Of a DNA stretch of 64,000 nucleotides, positions 59,898 through 64,000 are shown in pieces. Position 1 is the first letter of the stretch. Every line of letters begins with the position of its first letter. A program made the translations under genes and the position numbers. This DNA is from Sphingobium fuliginis (GTDB taxonomy: Bacteria; Pseudomonadota; Alphaproteobacteria; Sphingomonadales; Sphingomonadaceae), in the NCBI RefSeq assembly GCF_004152845.1, contig NZ_SEON01000005.1, forward strand, positions 1 to 64,000, given 5' to 3'. The notes under the pieces are model-generated. The model ran no database searches and was not told the DNA's origin. It worked only from the letters and a program-made list of their open reading frames with translations.

Positions 59898-59926
59898 TTG
59901 CCATTTCGCCAAAGCCGCTGCATATG
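59898..59926 (+). promoter_or_regulatory. Promoter of the second tRNA-Asn gene
   Basis: TTGCCA at 59898-59903 and CATATG at 59921-59926 have a 17-bp spacer and lie 30 bases before the second tRNA. The surrounding sequence parallels the first copy's upstream region, including GCGGCCTGCCC and AGCCGGG. Confidence 0.45.
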
Positions 59927-59955
59927 CGCGGCCTGCCCGGCGCAAGCCGGGCCGC

Positions 59956-60030
59956 TCCCCGATAGCTCAGCGGTAGAGCATTCGACTGTTAATCGAATGG
60001 CCGTAGGTTCGAATCCTACTCGGGGAGCCA
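59956..60030 (+). tRNA. tRNA-Asn (anticodon GTT), copy 2
   Basis: Identical in sequence to the copy at 59699-59773, including the encoded CCA; the copies repeat with a 257-bp period. About 60 bases upstream are also clearly related between the two copies, including promoter-like signals, which points to tandem duplication. Confidence 0.97.
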
Positions 60031-60130
60031 GTCTTTCACACCGGATCGGCTTCGCGAAACCAGAGGAACATTCCGCTCCATTCGGGCGTAAAAGCATGTC
60101 CCCCGGCCGTTTCCGCCCATCATCATGCCA

Positions 60131-62335
60131 TCAGAATGCGGTTGCCTTGACCGGCGCGTCGTTCGCCTTGCGCTTGCCGAGCGACACGCGCGCTCCTGCC
60201 CGGATATAGCTCCACAGCGCGCGCTTGTCCGCATCGGAGAGGGTTTCGAAGCGGGGCATGCCCCGCTCCATGAGCGGCCCTTCCGACAGAAGCTGCGAGA
60301 AGGCCTGGTAATCCAGCGCCACGCCCGATTCCCGAAGGTCCGGCCCGGGAACGCCGGTATTGTTGAGGCCCGCGCCATGGCAGGCGTGACACATGTTCGC
60401 TCCATAGAGCTTGGCGCCGCGCTTGACCGCGGCTTCATCCAGAACCAGCTTCGGATCGTCCACCGCGCGAACCTGAAAATCCGCGGGCGCCGTCTTCGGG
60501 AGCCGTGCCTTGCCCCCCAGGGCGAAGGTCAGCAGACGCCGGGGCTGCGCATTATATTTCCAGCCGCGATCCGCATACCGGCCCAGCATCGCCACGCCGC
60601 CGCCATAGCCGACCAGCAGCGAGAGATACTGCCTGCCGCCCACTTCATAGGTGATCGGCGGCGCGATGATCCCCAGCCCCGCGTTGAAACGCCACAGTTG
60701 CTTGCCGGTGCGGGCATCATATCCGTGCAATATCCCGTCGGCATCGCCCTGGAAGACGAGGTTGCCCCGCGTGGTCATCGTGCCGCCGTTCCACAGGCTG
60801 TCATACTGGACCTTCCACCGGGCCTTCTGCGCCACGGGGTCCCAGGCGATGAGTTCGCCCTTGCCGTCGCGCTGGTCGTTCGGATCGGCATGGATCGAAA
60901 AATGCGTGCCAGCGCCCGAAACGCCGAATATCGGCTCGCCGCCGTTCGCCTTCACCCTCTCCAGAAAGGCCTTGTCTTCCTCATAGACGGCGCCAAGCTG
61001 CATATAGGGTATATAAACCAGCCCCGTATCCGGATTATAGGCCATGGACTGCCAATTATGCGCGCCCTGCGGGCCCGGCCAGATGGTTATCGGCCCCTTT
61101 TCATACCGGACATTGGGCACCTCCACAGGCCGGCCGGATTTCACGTCGATCCGATCGGCCCAGTTGACCTTGCCGATCTTCTCGGCCGAAATCAGCTTCC
61201 CGCTGTCGCGGTCGATCACATAGAAGAAGCCGTTGGTCGGCGCCTGCATCAACACGCGCCGCGGTTTCCCGTCGATGTCGAGCCGCGCTAGCGTCATCTG
61301 GGCTGCCGCCTTGTAATCCCATGCTTCCTGCGGATTGACCTGATAATGCCAGATATAGCGGCCCGTATCGGCATCCAGCGCGACGATGGAGGCGAGGAAG
61401 AGATTGTCGCCGCCGCCGGGCGTGCGCAGGCGCGGATTATAGGGGCCCGAATTGCCTGCGCCGATATAGATGCGGTTCATCTCCGCGTCATAGGTGATGC
61501 CGTCCCAGACGGTGCCGCCCCCGCCCCATTTCCACCATTGCCCGGTCCAGCTTTTCGCGGCCATCGCCAGCGCCGGCTGCTCGAACGGCTTCGCCGGATC
61601 GCCCGGCACGGTGTAGAAACGCCACAATTGCCTGCCGCTGTTCGCGTCATAGGCCGTGACATAGCCTCGGGCGGCCCAGTCCCCGCCGCCATTGCCGATG
61701 ATCACCTTGCCATTGAACACGCGGGGAGCGCCCGTGATGAACTGAAAGGAATCCTCCGCCACCGTCTGCCGCGACCAGATGGGGCGGCCGGTTCGGCTGT
61801 CCAGAGCCACCAGCCGGCCGTCGCGTGTGCCGACATAGACCTTGCCCTGCCAATAGGCGGCGCCTCGGTTGACCGAGAAGATATAGTGCATGGTCTGCGG
61901 GCGCAGCGCCCATTCCCGTGAGTCCCAGCGCCAGAGCCGCTTTCCGGTCCGCGCATCGACCGCATAGACCGATGCGTCCTGACCGGTGAAATAGAGCGTG
62001 CCGCCGACCGCCAGCGGCGTCGCCTCCAGCTGATGCTCCCCCTCCAGATCGAGCGACCAGGCAAGGCCCAGCGACGCGACATTGCCGTCGTTGATCTCCT
62101 CCAGCCGGCTGAAGCGCATCTCGTCCTGCGTCCCGCCATAATGCGCCCAGTCCGCTGAACTGCCGCCGACGGAAGGCTCTGCCGGACCGCGGCAGGCGGC
62201 AAGGCCGATCGTCATCGCAGCCACGAGGGAAGGGGCGAGAAGACGCCTGCACAGCCCGGCGGCAATGCCGGTCATGGCAGGCCTGCCGCCTTCCGGGCTC
62301 CGCTGGCCTCGATCGACATGATTGGGTCCGCTCAT
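60131..62335 (-). CDS. PQQ-dependent dehydrogenase with C-terminal cytochrome c domain, putative lipoprotein
   Basis: A quinoprotein alcohol/aldehyde-type dehydrogenase of the extracytoplasmic space. The propeller domain has repeats such as YAVDARTGKRLWRWD, GKVYVGTRDGRLVALDSRTG and YDARTGKQLWRFN. The cytochrome c domain near residue 650 has the CHACH heme motif within NMCHACHGAGL. At the N-terminus, MTIGLAAC is a lipobox. The usual vicinal Cys pair before VNRG is replaced (YIFSVNRG). ATG 62335 has GGAGGGGGGAAG upstream (734 aa). The substrate is unknown; the divergent sugar-acid dehydratase hints at carbohydrate oxidation. Confidence 0.88.
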   Translation of the reverse strand: MSGPNHVDRGQRSPEGGRPAMTGIAAGLCRRLLAPSLVAAMTIGLAACRGPAEPSVGGSSADWAHYGGTQDEMRFSRLEEINDGNVASLGLAWSLDLEGEHQLEATPLAVGGTLYFTGQDASVYAVDARTGKRLWRWDSREWALRPQTMHYIFSVNRGAAYWQGKVYVGTRDGRLVALDSRTGRPIWSRQTVAEDSFQFITGAPRVFNGKVIIGNGGGDWAARGYVTAYDANSGRQLWRFYTVPGDPAKPFEQPALAMAAKSWTGQWWKWGGGGTVWDGITYDAEMNRIYIGAGNSGPYNPRLRTPGGGDNLFLASIVALDADTGRYIWHYQVNPQEAWDYKAAAQMTLARLDIDGKPRRVLMQAPTNGFFYVIDRDSGKLISAEKIGKVNWADRIDVKSGRPVEVPNVRYEKGPITIWPGPQGAHNWQSMAYNPDTGLVYIPYMQLGAVYEEDKAFLERVKANGGEPIFGVSGAGTHFSIHADPNDQRDGKGELIAWDPVAQKARWKVQYDSLWNGGTMTTRGNLVFQGDADGILHGYDARTGKQLWRFNAGLGIIAPPITYEVGGRQYLSLLVGYGGGVAMLGRYADRGWKYNAQPRRLLTFALGGKARLPKTAPADFQVRAVDDPKLVLDEAAVKRGAKLYGANMCHACHGAGLNNTGVPGPDLRESGVALDYQAFSQLLSEGPLMERGMPRFETLSDADKRALWSYIRAGARVSLGKRKANDAPVKATAF

Positions 62336-62486
62336 GATCTTCCCCCCTCCCACCGGCCGGGTTTTCCCGCCCCGCATCCGCCGGACTCGGCGGCAGTTGT
62401 CACCGACGCGATCATATGCCACATTATCCACCATACAATATTAAATCGACTTTTTTACTGGAAGTCACTTTTCAGGGAGGCGGCAG

Positions 62487-64000
62487 ATGAGCGGCGGCGG
62501 AAAGTCCGGGGAGGAACGCAGGCTGCGGTCCCGGCAATGGTTCGACAATGCCGAGGATCCGGTGCTCGCCTCGCTGTACACGGACCGCTATCTGAACTTC
62601 GGACTGACACCGGAAGAGCTCCAGAGCGGGCGGCCCATCATCGGCATCGCCCAGACCGGCAGCGACCTTTCGCCCTGCAACAGAAGCCATCTCGAACTCG
62701 CGCAGCGGGTGAAGGACGGCATTCGCGAATCAGGCGGCATTCCGCTGGAGTTTCCGGTCCATCCCATTCAGGAGACCGGCCGCCGCCCGACCGCGGCGAT
62801 CGACCGCAACCTCGCCTATCTGGGACTGGTCGAAACGCTGCACGGCTATCCGCTGGACGGCGTCGTGCTGACCACGGGCTGCGACAAGACGACCCCCGCC
62901 TGCATCATGGCGGCGGCGACCGCCAACATCCCCGCCATGGTGCTCACCAACGGGCCGATGCTCAATGGCTGGTACAGGGGCGAGCGGGCGGGCGCGGTGA
63001 GCATCGCCTGGAAATTGCGCGCCGAACATGCCGCCGGCCGGATCAGCGAGGGCGAGATGAGGAAGGCGATCATGGATGGCGCCACCTCAGCCGGCTATTG
63101 CAACACGATGGGCACCGCGTCGACGATGAATGCCCTGGCCGAAGTGCTCGGCCTCTCCCTGCCGGGCAGCGGCACCATTCCGGCCGCCTATCGGGAACGC
63201 GGCGCCACCGCCTATCGCACCGGGCGCAGGATCGTGGAACTGGTGCGGCAGAATATCCGCCCTTCCGACATATTGATGCCGTGGTCGTGAACACCGCGCT
63301 CGGGGGATCGAGCAACGCGCCGGTGCACATCATAGCCATAGCCCGCCATGTCGGCGTCGATTTCGGCATTGCGGACTGGGAACGGGGCCATGACGTTCCC
63401 CTGCTCGTCAACATGCAGCCCGCCGGCGCCTATCTGGCGGAGGATTTCCACCGGGCGGGCGGCGTTCCGGCGGTCGTCGCGGAACTGATGCGGATGGGCC
63501 GCATCCATGAAGGCACGCTGACGGTCAACGGCAGCACGCTGGGCGAGAATTGCCGGAACGCCGTGGCAACCGACAGCGATGTGATCCGCACCGCCGAAAC
63601 GGCCCTGCGCCGAAATGCCGGCTTCATCGTGCTGCGCGGCAATCTCTTTGCATCGGCGATCATGAAATTGTCGGTCATCACATCTGAATTCCGGGACCGC
63701 TATCTGACCGATCCCGACGATCCGGACGCGTTCGAAGGCACGGCCATCCTGTTCGAAGGCCCGGAGGATTTCCGGAAAAGGATCGACGATCCGGCAAGCG
63801 GGATAGACGAAAGCAGCATATTGGTGATGCGGGGCGCGGGACCGGTCGGCTATCCCGGCGCTCCGGAGGTCGTGAACATGCGCCCGCCGGCCGCCCTGGT
63901 GAAGCGGGGAATAAGCGTCCTGCCCTGCATCGGCGACGGCCGGCAATCGGGCACCTCCGCCTCCCCGTCGATCCTCAACGCCTCGCCGGAGGCGGCGAGC
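62487..64000 (+). pseudogene. IlvD/Edd family dehydratase, frameshifted; continues beyond window
   Basis: These [Fe-S] dehydratases remove water from dihydroxy or sugar acids. The first frame (62487-63290) has [21 protein letters not shown] and the family N-terminus, but stops at a TGA after [10 protein letters not shown]. From about 63275 another frame continues without a stop to 64000: [26 protein letters not shown] and LPCIGDGRQSGTSASPS, the remaining family motifs including a third Cys. Compared with the family pattern [20 protein letters not shown], about five to seven codons appear to be missing at the junction. This suggests a real deletion plus frameshift; an assembly error cannot be excluded. 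It is divergent from the PQQ dehydrogenase. Related members act on pentonates such as arabonate or xylonate, an assignment that is only suggested here. Confidence 0.8.

Noticed and set aside
62487..63290. A short complete dehydratase ending at 63290
   Set aside because: The family continues for several hundred residues, and those motifs are present in a shifted frame immediately downstream, so this is a frameshifted gene.

Overview
This window looks like a chromosomal segment of a high-GC alphaproteobacterium, most likely a member of the Sphingomonadaceae (Sphingobium/Sphingomonas type). The inference rests on protein character and gene order: eno-ftsB-pdhA-pdhB with a lipoyl domain fused to E1 beta, a TorF-like porin, a DUF4170 protein, a long-form LeuA, paired MoxR and CoxE-like proteins, and a TadE/TadG pilus-type locus. 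No taxonomic marker (16S) is present. Housekeeping genes dominate; there is no prophage, no CRISPR array and only one insertion-sequence end.

Layout. 1-3.1 kb: the 3' end of an IS5-like element abuts an L,D-transpeptidase gene, with a small lipoprotein gene and serB upstream. 3.1-10.8 kb: miaA and the branched-chain amino acid genes ilvB, a small unknown gene, ilvH, ilvC, then yceI and leuA. leuA is preceded by an apparent short, almost leaderless leader peptide rich in leucine and an attenuator. 10.8-16.6 kb: M20 peptidase, dicarboxylate/amino-acid symporter, VOC protein, trmFO, an EF-hand protein and a short phytoene-synthase-like protein. 16.8-20.1 kb: a three-gene VWA-TadG/TadE locus. 20.1-24.4 kb: pdhB, pdhA, ftsB and eno on the minus strand. 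24.6-26.9 kb: a four-gene YqjD/YqjE-like envelope operon and DUF4170. 26.9-33.4 kb: rhomboid, greA and the carbamoyl-phosphate synthetase operon, in which an RraB-like gene and a GIY-YIG-like gene lie between carA and carB with stop/start overlaps throughout.

33.5-38.5 kb: yqeY, a GIY-YIG gene, dnaG and rpoD (macromolecular synthesis type operon) ending in a strong terminator. 38.5-44.4 kb: MoxR ATPase, GFA protein, secreted unknown protein, a soluble chemoreceptor and a CoxE-like VWA protein. 44.4-50.9 kb: anmK, tyrS, PilZ, MscS, recG, sdhE. 51-59.6 kb: mfd, a secreted unknown protein, a TorF-like porin, an EAL protein with degenerate GGDEF, moaA and nadK. 59.7-60.0 kb: two identical tRNA-Asn genes, each with its own promoter. 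60.1-64 kb: a PQQ-dependent dehydrogenase with cytochrome c domain, divergent from an IlvD/Edd-family dehydratase that is frameshifted and runs off the window.

The clearest working unit is amino-acid synthesis: ilvB/ilvH/ilvC supply the branched-chain precursor and leuA draws on it, with leuA apparently controlled by leucine-dependent attenuation. The most unusual arrangements are the extra genes inside carAB and inside ilvBH, an inferred CTG start for the L,D-transpeptidase, and overlapping divergent start codons of serB and miaA. Several families of intergenic inverted repeats occur between operons.
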